Shown here piece after piece: positions 1 through 8,680 of a DNA stretch of 64,000 nt (positions are counted from its first letter, which is position 1; each line of letters opens with the position of its first letter). Below the pieces are notes generated by a model. The model ran no database searches. It was given only the letters and a program-made list of their open reading frames with translations, and was not told the origin of the DNA. This DNA is from JAUIAI01 sp041396685. Lineage in GTDB: Bacteria; Pseudomonadota; Gammaproteobacteria; Burkholderiales; Burkholderiaceae_E. Made by a program: the position numbers and the translations under genes. The stretch spans positions 186,001 through 250,000 of the forward strand of contig JAWKYD010000009.1 in NCBI GenBank assembly GCA_041396685.1, given 5' to 3'.

Positions 1-2
1 AC

Positions 3-1661
3 TCGGCGCTGCGATCGCCGCGCCAGTGCGAGCGCTGGATCGCGGCGGTGTTGTCCGGCAGTGATCAGTCGTACGACCGCTTGTCCGCACTCGGTCGCTT
101 GCTGGCGGCCGTCGCGGGCCAGGCCGCCGATGCATCCGGACGTTTCGAGCGATTGGAAGCCGTGCGCGCCACGGTTTTACACGAGGCCGGGCGCGTGTTC
201 GCCGCCGCGCGACTCAGACCGCTGCCGTACGGCACGCCGCTCGGCCAGGCACTGCGACTGACCGACACCGTCCTGGCTTCGCTTGCGGAGGCCTATGCCG
301 CCACGTTCGACGCTCTGGAGTCCGAGCGCGCGATGCATCGGGTGATTCCAGGCGCGGCCGACGAGCTCGTCCAGGTTCTCCCGTTGGTGCGGGCGCTCGA
401 CGCCCAGAGCCGGCGGCTGGCAGGTCTCATGCTGGCGCGTGTGCATCTCGATGACGGGCAGCTGCTGCGCCTGGCCGAACTCGGCCAGGCGGCGCGGTCC
501 AGCACCTTTCTCGATGCCGTCGTGCGTGATCCGACCGCCGGCGGCCAGCCGTGCACCGCCCGTGCCAGCTTCGTTCGCCCCTTGCTGCTGCGACTGGCGG
601 CACCGTTCGAGTGGACGGCCGAGGAGGCGCATGGAATCGATTGGCTTGCCACGCGCCTGGCGACGCGCGTCGGCTTCCGGGTCGACGAGGACGCTCATCG
701 GCGTCCCAATCCGTACGGACCGACGCTGCGCGTCGGTCTCGGTTGGCGGGTCCGTCTCGATACGCACCGCCTGCTGGCCAGCCTGGCGGGCGACGACGTC
801 GAGTGGCGTGCCGAGCTGACGCGAACGCCGGATGCGCCGGTATTGAGCGAGGCGGCTTGGACGCGCGTTCTCCAGCATCTGCGAGCCTGTTGGAGCGCAC
901 GCTGGCGTCGCACGAGGCCGCTGGCGGCGGGAGGGCGCCGGTTGCGTCTGCATTTGGGCTGGCCCGCCCGCGACGAGCTCGATCGGAGTCAGGCGCGCCC
1001 CTACGACTGGGGGCGCTACGACGGTAACCGGATCGCCGGCCGCAGCGAGCCGGCCGACCAAGCCGGCGATGGTTTCATGCGCTGGGCCGACCGCGCGCGC
1101 TGGGTGGCGATGGACCACGACCGGGTCTGGTTCGAGCGGGGTCCGGCCCAGTCCGAGCTGGTTGTCGGCGGCCTGCTGCAGTTCGCGCCGGAACCCGGCA
1201 CCGAGTCGCAGGGGCGGGCGGCGCAACGGCCGCGTCGCGACGAGGCGGTCGGGCGCGGGCTGCCCCGCGATGAGTCGACGGCCAGACCCGTTCGCCATGC
1301 GACGGCGACCGGCCCCGCACGTCACGAGCCGGCGGCCAGATCGGTCCGCCTGGGGCGCCTGCTGGCTGCCGAGCACCTGCTCGATGACGGCGGGCAGCGG
1401 CTTGCGATCGTGCCGATTCCCGGCAATGCCCAGGTGGCCGGTCTCGGCGCGAGCGGCCATGCCTGTCTCGGCGAGGCGTTCTGGATCGACGGTGGCGCCG
1501 GCGACGCACCCTCCCTGGTCGTACGCAAGGGCCGTCTGACGACCGGTGAACGGGTCATCGTCGCGCTGGCGGAGGCCGACATCACCGTCAGGTTGATCGC
1601 CCGGCTCACTGGCGGCGCCGATTTCGAACACTGGCAGGTCGAGCGGCTCGGCGGGGGGTGA
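3..1661 (+). CDS. Unrecognised protein, probably 5'-truncated by the window edge
   Basis: The frame is open from the first bases of the window with no in-frame stop, so the true start may lie upstream; the first usable start inside is GTG at 48 (537 residues). I do not recognise the family. The protein is soluble-looking and Arg/Ala/Leu-rich, with no signal peptide or membrane segment. A low-complexity Arg/Pro/Ala linker (about residues 385-430) separates a long N-terminal part from a C-terminal part of about 110 residues that looks beta-rich. A PilZ-like or other small beta-barrel domain there is possible but not shown. The next gene starts 153 bp downstream and is probably a separate unit. 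Coding confidence is good; function unknown. Confidence 0.6.
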   Translation, partial: SALRSPRQCERWIAAVLSGSDQSYDRLSALGRLLAAVAGQAADASGRFERLEAVRATVLHEAGRVFAAARLRPLPYGTPLGQALRLTDTVLASLAEAYAATFDALESERAMHRVIPGAADELVQVLPLVRALDAQSRRLAGLMLARVHLDDGQLLRLAELGQAARSSTFLDAVVRDPTAGGQPCTARASFVRPLLLRLAAPFEWTAEEAHGIDWLATRLATRVGFRVDEDAHRRPNPYGPTLRVGLGWRVRLDTHRLLASLAGDDVEWRAELTRTPDAPVLSEAAWTRVLQHLRACWSARWRRTRPLAAGGRRLRLHLGWPARDELDRSQARPYDWGRYDGNRIAGRSEPADQAGDGFMRWADRARWVAMDHDRVWFERGPAQSELVVGGLLQFAPEPGTESQGRAAQRPRRDEAVGRGLPRDESTARPVRHATATGPARHEPAARSVRLGRLLAAEHLLDDGGQRLAIVPIPGNAQVAGLGASGHACLGEAFWIDGGAGDAPSLVVRKGRLTTGERVIVALAEADITVRLIARLTGGADFEHWQVERLGGG

Positions 1662-1802
1662 CCGTGTGCCGGACGGCGCCGGCGGCGGGATGGCCGACGG
1701 CCTGGCTCCGCGCGGGCGGCGGTGGAGCGACCAGCGGTCTCGCGCTGCGCCAATTTGGCGTATCCGCCATGAGGCCATGAATGGCGCGCACACGGCATCG
1801 GC

Positions 1803-1808
1803 TATGAT
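1803..1808 (+). promoter_or_regulatory. Candidate -10 element for the DUF971 gene
   Basis: TATGAT matches five of six bases of the sigma70 -10 consensus. It ends six bases before the ATG at 1815, so transcription would begin at or next to the start codon. No Shine-Dalgarno sequence lies between. The -35 region is poor. Confidence 0.3.
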
Positions 1809-1814
1809 CGTCCG

Positions 1815-2306
1815 ATGGCCAATATGAATGCCTCAGCCGACCCCGTGCCGACCGAGCTGGTCGTGCATCAGAAGTCGCGCCGTCTCGATATCCGCTTCGA
1901 CGACGGGCGGGCGTTTTCGCTGCCCTTCGAGTTGCTGCGCGTGTACTCGCCCTCGGCCGAGGTGCGCGGTCACGGTCCCGGCCAGGAGACGCTGCAGGTC
2001 GGCAAGCGCGACGTCGGCATTCTGGCCGTCGATGCCGTCGGCCACTACGCGATCCTGCCGCGTTTCGACGACGGTCACGATTCCGGCATCTATTCGTGGG
2101 ACTACCTGTACTGGCTGGGTGATCGGCAGGAGGCCCTGTGGGCCGACTATCTGGCGCGTCTGGATGCCGCCGGCGCCTCGCGCGATCCGCTCCCCGATGC
2201 CATCGCCGCCGCCTCGGGCCGTGCGCGCGCCGCGGGTGTCGACACCGGTGCGGCCGCCGGTGACGCGCCGATGCAGGTGCGCAGTGTCAGTCGCCGGCGT
2301 GACTGA
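1815..2306 (+). CDS. DUF971 (gamma-butyrobetaine hydroxylase-like N-terminal) domain protein
   Basis: A 163-residue protein whose first ~120 residues match the DUF971 pattern: an LDIRFDDG segment, then SLPFELLRVYSPSAE, then a region ending YSWDYLYWLG. The same fold forms the small N-terminal metal-binding domain of gamma-butyrobetaine dioxygenase; the stand-alone protein has no firm role. It sits directly before ubiE, a common pairing in betaproteobacteria, so a link to quinone or redox metabolism is often inferred. The last ~40 residues are an Ala-rich tail not typical of the domain. The stop lies just before or inside the ubiE start region, which suggests translational coupling. No ribosome-binding site precedes the ATG. 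Confidence 0.85.
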   Translation: MANMNASADPVPTELVVHQKSRRLDIRFDDGRAFSLPFELLRVYSPSAEVRGHGPGQETLQVGKRDVGILAVDAVGHYAILPRFDDGHDSGIYSWDYLYWLGDRQEALWADYLARLDAAGASRDPLPDAIAAASGRARAAGVDTGAAAGDAPMQVRSVSRRRD

Positions 2307-2319
2307 GCGCGAGCGCACG

Positions 2320-3060
2320 ATGGTGGATCCCAAGACCCATTTCGGTTTCGAGCAGGTGGCCGCCGCCGACAAGGCGCGCCGCGTGGCCGGCGTGTTCACG
2401 TCGGTGGCCGGAAATTACGATCTGATGAACGACCTGATGTCCGCTGGCCTGCACAGGGTCTGGAAGTCGTTCACGCTGGCGCGCGCAGGCGTGCGCCCGG
2501 GCATGCGTGTGCTCGACGTCGCCGGTGGCACCGCCGATCTCTCGCGAGGTTTCGCGCGGCGTGTCGGGCCGACGGGCGAGGTCTGGCTGACCGACATCAA
2601 CCATGCGATGTTGCGTGTCGGACGCGACCGCATGATCGACCACGGCATGCTCTTTCCGGCCGTGCAATGCGATGCCGAGCGCCTGCCGTTCCCGAATGGT
2701 CATTTCGACCGCGTTTCCGTCGCGTTCGGGTTGCGCAACATGACCAACAAGGATGCCGCGCTGGCCGAGATGCGACGCGTCATCCGACCGGGCGGACGGT
2801 TGCTGGTGCTCGAGTTTTCACACGTGCATGGGTCGCTGGCCCGTGCCTACGACGTCTATTCGTTCTCGGTGCTGCCGCGGCTGGGCCGGATGGTCGCCGG
2901 CGACGAGGACAGCTATCGTTACCTCGCCGAGTCCATCCGCATGCATCCCGGCCAGCAGACGCTGCGACAGATGATGCTCGACGCGGGCTTCGACCGCGCG
3001 AGTTTCACCAACCTGACCGCGGGCGTGGTCGCACTGCACGAGGGCTGGGTTCTCGAGTAG
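2320..3060 (+). CDS. ubiE: Ubiquinone/menaquinone biosynthesis C-methyltransferase UbiE
   Basis: SAM-dependent C-methyltransferase acting on the demethoxy-benzoquinol (ubiquinone) or demethylmenaquinol ring. The 246-residue product has the family signatures: THFGFEQV near the N-terminus, YDLMNDLMSAGLHRVWK, SAM motif LDVAGGTADLS, and the late motif FGLRNMTNKDAALAEMRRVIRPGG. Length matches the family. I use ATG 2320; an in-frame GTG at 2299 overlaps the DUF971 stop and would add seven residues, and neither has a strong ribosome-binding site. The gene heads a run with a Tim44-like gene and ubiJ, so the group probably serves ubiquinone synthesis at the inner membrane. Confidence 0.95.
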   Translation: MVDPKTHFGFEQVAAADKARRVAGVFTSVAGNYDLMNDLMSAGLHRVWKSFTLARAGVRPGMRVLDVAGGTADLSRGFARRVGPTGEVWLTDINHAMLRVGRDRMIDHGMLFPAVQCDAERLPFPNGHFDRVSVAFGLRNMTNKDAALAEMRRVIRPGGRLLVLEFSHVHGSLARAYDVYSFSVLPRLGRMVAGDEDSYRYLAESIRMHPGQQTLRQMMLDAGFDRASFTNLTAGVVALHEGWVLE

Positions 3061-3103
3061 GGTGCGGCATCCGCGGGATTCCTCCCGCCTTGGAGACCAT
3101 CTC

Positions 3104-3970
3104 ATGAAGTCATTCTGGTTCAAGTTCCTGTCACTGCTCTGCGTCGTGAGCTTCGTCGGCGTGCTGGTCATGCCCGATGCGGAGGCGCGCCGTCTCGGCG
3201 GCGGACGCAGCTTCGGCAAAAGTTTCGGCTCGGTAAGCAAGCCGGTCACCCCGCGCAACGCGGGCAGCTCCACGGATGCCGCCAAGGGTGCGGCCGCCGG
3301 TTCGCGTCGCGGCGGTCTGATGGGCCCGATCGCCGGTCTGGCCGCCGGTCTGGGCATTGCGGCGCTGGCCAGTGCCCTCGGTTTCGGTGAGGAGCTGGCG
3401 AATCTCATCACCATCATGTTGCTGGCCGGGGTCGGCATCTTCGCCATCCGCTGGTTGATGACCCGGCTTGCCGGCGCGGCGCCGACGCCGCAGACCGCCG
3501 GCGCCACGAACCGCCCCGGGATGGCGCTGCGCGATGCCGGGCCCGCCCGCCCGCTGTCCGGCGACGCCGGGACCGCGCCGCCTGCCGGCGGCGCCGACGT
3601 GCCTGCCGGCTTCGACCAGGCCGCCTTCCTGCGTGAGGCCAAGGTGCAGTTCGTGCGCCTGCAGGCCGTCTACGATGCGGCCGACCTCGCCGATTTGCGT
3701 CAGTTCACCACGCCCGAGATGTTCGCCGAGCTCAAGCTCGAGATCGACGAGCGCGGCGCCTCGTCCAACCGCACCGACGTGGTGACGTTGGAGGCCGAGT
3801 TGCTGGGTGTTCGCAGCACGTCCGACGAGCACCTGGCCGGTGTGCGCTTCTGGGGCCGTGTGCGCGAGTCCGAGAACGGCGTTGCCGAACCCTTCGACGA
3901 AGTCTGGACGCTGAGCAAGCCGGTCTCCGGTGGCGGTTGGGTGCTCGCCGGCATCCAGCAACATGGCTGA
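3104..3970 (+). CDS. Tim44-like domain membrane protein
   Basis: A 288-residue protein. ATG 3104 is chosen because GGAG lies 8 bases upstream and a signal-like hydrophobic segment (FLSLLCVVSFVGVLVM) ending near AEA follows. Next come a Gly/Ser/Arg-rich stretch, a hydrophobic Gly/Ala-rich region with a membrane helix (about residues 105-125), a Pro/Ala linker, and a C-terminal Tim44-like domain of about 110 residues (FDQAAFLREAKVQFVRLQ to the end). In bacteria this family is inner-membrane anchored; its role is unsettled. It lies between ubiE and ubiJ and its stop overlaps the ubiJ start (ATGGCTGA), so the three are probably co-translated. Confidence 0.85.
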   Translation: MKSFWFKFLSLLCVVSFVGVLVMPDAEARRLGGGRSFGKSFGSVSKPVTPRNAGSSTDAAKGAAAGSRRGGLMGPIAGLAAGLGIAALASALGFGEELANLITIMLLAGVGIFAIRWLMTRLAGAAPTPQTAGATNRPGMALRDAGPARPLSGDAGTAPPAGGADVPAGFDQAAFLREAKVQFVRLQAVYDAADLADLRQFTTPEMFAELKLEIDERGASSNRTDVVTLEAELLGVRSTSDEHLAGVRFWGRVRESENGVAEPFDEVWTLSKPVSGGGWVLAGIQQHG

Positions 3971-4847
3971 ACCCGGCGCGCCCGGCCGCTCGGACGACAC
4001 CAGCGAGCCGGGCCCCGGCATGGGCGTTTGGTCGAACGCTCCTGGCGAGGCCACGACGGGGCGGCGGCAGGAACCGCGTGCGCCGTCCAGGCCGTTTCCG
4101 GACGCCGCGCACGAGGCCGAATACACCGCCGGCGGGCGGCCTCTGGAGACAGGCGATGCGCCGCATCCGGACGCCGAGCCGCGGCCCCGTCGGGCGATTC
4201 CGCCCGCTGCCCGCCAGTTGGTGACACCGGTGTTCGTGCGGCTCGCCAATCACCTGCTGGGACAGCATCCGAACGCCAATCGCCGGCTGGCGGCCCATGT
4301 CGGTCGCCATGTGCGCGTGGGCCTGCAGGACCGCGCGAGCCGCCCGATCGATGCCTTCTCCGTCACGGTGCGCATCGTCGACGGCGGGCGGATCGGTTCC
4401 GGTTCCGAAGCCGCGAACACGCCGGCCGATGCCGAACTCTATCTGCAGGCCGGCCCGAGCACGTTCTCGGCGCTCGCCGGCGGGCAACCGCGGGCGGCGC
4501 TCGATGCGCTGAGGCTCGAAGGCGATCCGATGCTGGCCGGCCTGGTGGCCGAGATCCTCGCCGATCTGCGCTGGGACGTCGAGGACGATCTGGCCGCGGT
4601 GATCGGCGATGTTCCGGCGCGGCGTCTGTCGTCCTGGTTCGGCCAGGCGCGGGCGGCGCTGGCCGACACCGGCCAGCGCACCGGTACGCAACTCGAACGG
4701 GTCGGTGCGCGGCTGGTCGAAACGGGTGCGATGACGGCGCCACGGGCCGGCTTCGAGACGCTTTCCGATACGGTGCGAGAGTTGCTCGACCGTCTCGACG
4801 ATCTGCAACATCGCCTCGACGGATTTCCGCCCGCGAAATCGCGGTGA
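3963..4847 (+). CDS. ubiJ: UbiJ-like ubiquinone biosynthesis accessory protein (SCP2 domain)
   Basis: A 294-residue protein with an SCP2-like lipid-binding domain in the middle (about residues 80-190; signature ASRPIDAFSVTVRIVDGG and the ALAGGQPRAALDALRLEGDP region) and a C-terminal helix of heptad type (LSDTVRELLDRLDDLQHRL), as in UbiJ. UbiJ belongs to the aerobic ubiquinone complex and is thought to present the lipid intermediates to the Ubi enzymes. The first ~75 residues are a disordered Pro/Arg/Ala-rich extension, so the protein is longer than E. coli UbiJ (about 200 residues). ATG 3963 overlaps the stop of the Tim44-like gene. UbiB, often next, is absent here. Confidence 0.8.
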   Translation: MAEPGAPGRSDDTSEPGPGMGVWSNAPGEATTGRRQEPRAPSRPFPDAAHEAEYTAGGRPLETGDAPHPDAEPRPRRAIPPAARQLVTPVFVRLANHLLGQHPNANRRLAAHVGRHVRVGLQDRASRPIDAFSVTVRIVDGGRIGSGSEAANTPADAELYLQAGPSTFSALAGGQPRAALDALRLEGDPMLAGLVAEILADLRWDVEDDLAAVIGDVPARRLSSWFGQARAALADTGQRTGTQLERVGARLVETGAMTAPRAGFETLSDTVRELLDRLDDLQHRLDGFPPAKSR

Positions 4848-5012
4848 TCAGCCGGCTGGCGAACTGACGCCGATGGCCGGTCTGCGATTCCCGCACACCG
4901 CGACACGGGTAGACGCAAGCGCTGGCCTGGGGGCCGTTAGGCTGGCTTTTTGCCCGATCGGGATGAGTTGCGCGCAGGCATTCTGGTGACTTTGGAACCG
5001 GGGAAGCCTGCA

Positions 5013-7580
5013 GTGGAAGCCACCTTGGCCGATCAATCCGGCAGCAATGCCGGCCTGCCGATTGCCACCGGCGTTACGCGCCGCTGTTTCGTCGCGCTCG
5101 CCGAGGCTCAGGTGCTGCCGATGTTGCTGGTGAGCATCGACGGCGGTCTGATCATCTATGCCAATCCGGCGGCCTGCCGGTTCTACGGGCGAACGCTGGC
5201 GCAGTTGCAGGCCCTGACCGTCGACGGTCTGGCCGTATTGCCACCGGCAGTCTTGCGCGATCTGCGTTCCCAGGCCTCACGTCAGGGGATGCGGTTCCAC
5301 AGCCGCCATCGCCTTGCCGACGGTGACATACGGGATGTGTTGGTGCATTCGGCGCCGATCTTGATCGACGGCGTGACCCAGCTGTTCTCGATCGTTCACG
5401 ATGTCAGCAAGCACGAGCGCACGCAGCGGGAACTGAGGATCCAGAAGGAACAACTCGACATCCTGCTGAACACTGCGGTGTCGGGCTATCTCGAGGTGGA
5501 TTTCCTCAGCGGCGCAACCACCTTGTCCGATGGCATGCGCCATCTGATGGGCTATGCGCCTCACGAACCGCTGATCGGCGGCGACACGATCGCGGCGATC
5601 GTCCATCCGCACGACATCGATGCGGTGCGCAAGGCGCGTCGTCAGGCGATCGTGGCCGGAATTCCATTCGAGCGCCGCTTCCGTCTCAGACATAAGAACG
5701 GCGGCCATGTGTGGGTGCACGGCAGCGGCCGGCCGCTGAAAGACGAGGGCGGCCGCATCGTCGGATTCGTCGGCACGGTGCGCGACATCAACCTGGCCGT
5801 GCGTCTGGAGACGGATCTGCGCGCCAGCGAGGCGCGCTATCGGACGATGTTCGAAGCATCGCCCCTGCCCATGCTGGTGGTGGACGGCAGGGGACAAAAG
5901 ATACTCGAGGCCAATCTGGCCGCCGTGACGCTCTACGGTCACGTCGACGACGGGCTCGCGCAGAAGCCGGTCAGCGCCATTCTCGAAAGCGGGCAGATCA
6001 AGGCGCTGCGCGCGCTGCTGTCCGCGGAATCGTCCGACATGATTCGCTCACGGATCATGCGCCATCGCTGTGCGAACGGTCGCCTGATCGACGTCGAATG
6101 CCATGCCAGTCAACTGACCGGCGAGGGACGCAAGACGCATCTGCTGCTGATCTACGATCTGACCGAGCGCCGCGAGGCGGAGGCGGCGATCCACCGTCTG
6201 GTCACCTGCGACATGCTGACTCAGCTGCCGAATCGTGAGTCGATGCTCAAGCGACTGCATACGGACATCCTGCGCGCCAAGCGCGGCAGCAGCGCCGGTG
6301 CGGTGCTGGCGCTGAACATCGATTCGTTTCGCGCGATCAATGATGCGATCGGTCGCGACGGCGGCGACCTGTTGCTGATCGAGTTCGCGCATCGTCTGCG
6401 CGAACAGGTGCGTGGCAACGACGAGCTCGCGCGTATCGGCGGCGACGAGTTCGCCATCCTGCTCGATCTGCAGGGAAACAACGCGCTGGACGTGGCGGCC
6501 GCGGCCGAGCGCACCGCATTGCGCATCCTCGATGCCGTCCAGGAGTCCATACGTCTGCAAGGGCGCGACTATCGGATGACCGCCACGATCGGACTGGCGG
6601 TGTTCGATGGCGACAGCGATTCGGCCGATACGGTCCTGCGCCAGGCGGAGGCCGCGCTGCTGCGCGCCAAGCAGGTCAGTCGCGGCTCGGTCAGCCACTA
6701 CGATCCGTCGATGCAGGAGGCGATCGATCTGCGCGCGAGCCTCGAGATGGATCTGCGCGAGGCACTCGACGGCGAACAGTTCCGGGTGTTCTATCAGGTG
6801 CAGGTGGATCAGGATGGTCGGCCGGTCGGCGCCGAGGCCTTGCTGCGCTGGTTTCATCCGAGCCGCGGGATGGTTCCACCCTTGCAGTTCATCGACCTCG
6901 CCGAGGTCACCGGCATGATCGTTCCGCTCGGACGCTGGGTGCTCGAGCAGGCCTGCCGTCAGCTCGTCGAGTGGGCGCACACGCCGGGCTACGAGACGAT
7001 GCGCCTGTCGGTCAACGTCAGCGCCCGCCAGTTCAGGCAGGCGGAGTTCGTCGACGATGTGCGCCGCGTGCTCGAGAAGACCGGTGCCGATCCAGCGCGT
7101 CTGGTCCTGGAACTCACCGAGAGCCTGCTGCTCGACTATGCCGAGCAGGCCGCCCAACGTATGCACGCGCTGCGCGAACTCGGCATCGGTTTCTCGCTCG
7201 ATGACTTTGGCACCGGCTACTCGTCGCTCGCCTATCTCAAGGACCTCCCGCTGGACGAGCTGAAGATCGATCGGACGTTCACCAACGACATTCTGGTCGA
7301 CGCCAGCGATGCGGTGATCGTGCGCACGATGATCGGCATGGCGCGCAACCTGGGGCTGTTGCTGATCGCCGAGGGCGTCGAGACCCGCGAACAACACGAG
7401 GCGCTGGTAGCCTGGGGTTGCACCGGATTTCAGGGCTATCTGTTCGGCCGACCGGTGCCGATCGAGTCGTTCACGCTGCCCGAGCCGCTTCAGCGCGAGC
7501 CACGCTCCGATCGTGCCACCAGTTTCAGCGCCGACCAGCCGATACCGGCAACCAGTGCGAAGGTCGCCGGGACCGCGTAG
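5013..7580 (+). CDS. PAS-PAS-PAS-GGDEF-EAL cyclic-di-GMP signalling protein
   Basis: An 855-residue cytoplasmic c-di-GMP enzyme. Three PAS-type sensor regions fill roughly residues 25-390, followed by a GGDEF domain (about 395-565) and an EAL domain (about 580-830). The cyclase motif is intact (RIGGDEF) with an inhibitory RxxD site five residues upstream (RGND). The phosphodiesterase motifs are intact too: EALLRW, NVSARQF, ELTE, DDFGTGYSS, KIDRTF. Either activity could dominate. GTG 5013 is preferred because GGGGAAG lies 7 bases upstream; TTG 4950 is an in-frame alternative. Its last 91 bases overlap the convergent MFS gene, and the overlap encodes only the tail after the EAL domain. Confidence 0.92.
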   Translation: MEATLADQSGSNAGLPIATGVTRRCFVALAEAQVLPMLLVSIDGGLIIYANPAACRFYGRTLAQLQALTVDGLAVLPPAVLRDLRSQASRQGMRFHSRHRLADGDIRDVLVHSAPILIDGVTQLFSIVHDVSKHERTQRELRIQKEQLDILLNTAVSGYLEVDFLSGATTLSDGMRHLMGYAPHEPLIGGDTIAAIVHPHDIDAVRKARRQAIVAGIPFERRFRLRHKNGGHVWVHGSGRPLKDEGGRIVGFVGTVRDINLAVRLETDLRASEARYRTMFEASPLPMLVVDGRGQKILEANLAAVTLYGHVDDGLAQKPVSAILESGQIKALRALLSAESSDMIRSRIMRHRCANGRLIDVECHASQLTGEGRKTHLLLIYDLTERREAEAAIHRLVTCDMLTQLPNRESMLKRLHTDILRAKRGSSAGAVLALNIDSFRAINDAIGRDGGDLLLIEFAHRLREQVRGNDELARIGGDEFAILLDLQGNNALDVAAAAERTALRILDAVQESIRLQGRDYRMTATIGLAVFDGDSDSADTVLRQAEAALLRAKQVSRGSVSHYDPSMQEAIDLRASLEMDLREALDGEQFRVFYQVQVDQDGRPVGAEALLRWFHPSRGMVPPLQFIDLAEVTGMIVPLGRWVLEQACRQLVEWAHTPGYETMRLSVNVSARQFRQAEFVDDVRRVLEKTGADPARLVLELTESLLLDYAEQAAQRMHALRELGIGFSLDDFGTGYSSLAYLKDLPLDELKIDRTFTNDILVDASDAVIVRTMIGMARNLGLLLIAEGVETREQHEALVAWGCTGFQGYLFGRPVPIESFTLPEPLQREPRSDRATSFSADQPIPATSAKVAGTA

Positions 7581-8680
7581 TCGACCGACCACTCGATCGC
7601 CAGACCGCTGACGATCGGGCCGACCAGGCTGCCGAGCGTATAGCCCACCACCAGCAGCGAGGTCGACATCAGCAATCGGCTGCCCGCGTACCGATGCCCG
7701 ATCTCGATCATGGCCAGCGTGTACAGCGCGCCGCCCGCCGCCCCCCAGACGAAGGCCAGCGGCCAAGCGATGACGTTCGAGACCGCCACCAGCGGCAGCA
7801 GCAGGGCGGCGATCAGGTTGGCCAGCGCACAGGCGCGCATGACTCGCGACGCCGTGAAGCGATCCGCCGCTTCGCCCAGCGGCAGCATGGCCAGCATGCT
7901 GCCCAAGCCGCTGGCCGACAGCAACAAGGCCGCGCCGGCGGTGCCGAGTCCGATCGCGAGACCGTAGACCGGCAGCAGGGCAGCGATGCCGAGTTCGAAG
8001 AAGCCGCCCGTGAAGCCGGCCACGGCCGCCAGGGGCATCGTGCGCGCCGCTTCGAACAGACCGCGATAGCCCGCCCTTTCCCCGTGACCGCCCGCTCGGG
8101 AAAGGCGCGGCGTGCCCAGCGTGATCAACAGGCCGGTGAGCACGAAGGCGATTCCGATCCAGGGGGTGCTCGCCTGCGTCGGCCCGAGCCAGGCGAGCAG
8201 CACCGGCGCCAGCACCAGCGACGCGCCCAACAGCGTCTGATAGAGGCCGACGATCCGGCCGCGGCGATGCGCCGGTGCGAGTTCGGCGATCGTCGCCTCG
8301 GCCACGACCCAGCGCATCGACGTGGCCATGCCGGCGATCAGGTTCAGAGGGGTCCAGATCCAAAGGCTGGAGGTGCTCGCCACACCGGACATCGTCAGGC
8401 AGGGAATCGCCAGCGACAGGATCAGTGCGTTGCGCGGGCCCAGACGTGCGACCAGCCGCGATGCCTGCGGGGTGGCGATCAGGATGCCCATCCAGACGGT
8501 GGCGCTGAACAGGCCGATGCGCGACGGCGATACGCCGCGCGCTTGCAGCAGAAACACCAGCAGCGGTGAGAACATGAACTGGCCGATCAGCCCGATCGCG
8601 GTCGAGGCCATCAGGGCCACGATGCCGCGCTTGCGTTCGGCGTCGGTCAGGCCCGTGGCCGACCGTGCCGTCTGGCTCAT
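7490..8680 (-). CDS. MFS transporter
   Basis: A 396-residue, very hydrophobic protein with about twelve membrane helices, the length and composition of a major facilitator. The first half carries the MFS loop pattern (PQASRLVARLGPRNALI) and the second half an internal repeat (LGEAADRFTASRVMR). The substrate cannot be read from sequence; drug or metabolite efflux is the usual guess for this subfamily. Its ATG overlaps the stop of the histidine-phosphatase gene upstream by four bases (ATGA), so the two form one transcription and translation unit. Its 3' end runs 91 bases antisense into the c-di-GMP gene. Confidence 0.88.
   Translation of the reverse strand: MSQTARSATGLTDAERKRGIVALMASTAIGLIGQFMFSPLLVFLLQARGVSPSRIGLFSATVWMGILIATPQASRLVARLGPRNALILSLAIPCLTMSGVASTSSLWIWTPLNLIAGMATSMRWVVAEATIAELAPAHRRGRIVGLYQTLLGASLVLAPVLLAWLGPTQASTPWIGIAFVLTGLLITLGTPRLSRAGGHGERAGYRGLFEAARTMPLAAVAGFTGGFFELGIAALLPVYGLAIGLGTAGAALLLSASGLGSMLAMLPLGEAADRFTASRVMRACALANLIAALLLPLVAVSNVIAWPLAFVWGAAGGALYTLAMIEIGHRYAGSRLLMSTSLLVVGYTLGSLVGPIVSGLAIEWSVDYAVPATFALVAGIGWSALKLVARSERGSR

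Noticed and set aside
177..1793. Long minus-strand open frame opposite the first gene
   Set aside because: The antisense product is Arg/Pro-rich without any recognisable pattern. The plus-strand frame has more protein-like composition and fits the direction of the genes that follow.
4900..4955. Intrinsic terminator after ubiJ near a short T run
   Set aside because: The possible stem is only four base pairs next to the T run, too weak to call.
6048..8363. Long minus-strand frame running through the c-di-GMP and MFS genes
   Set aside because: It covers two genes with intact motifs in other frames and has no motif of its own.
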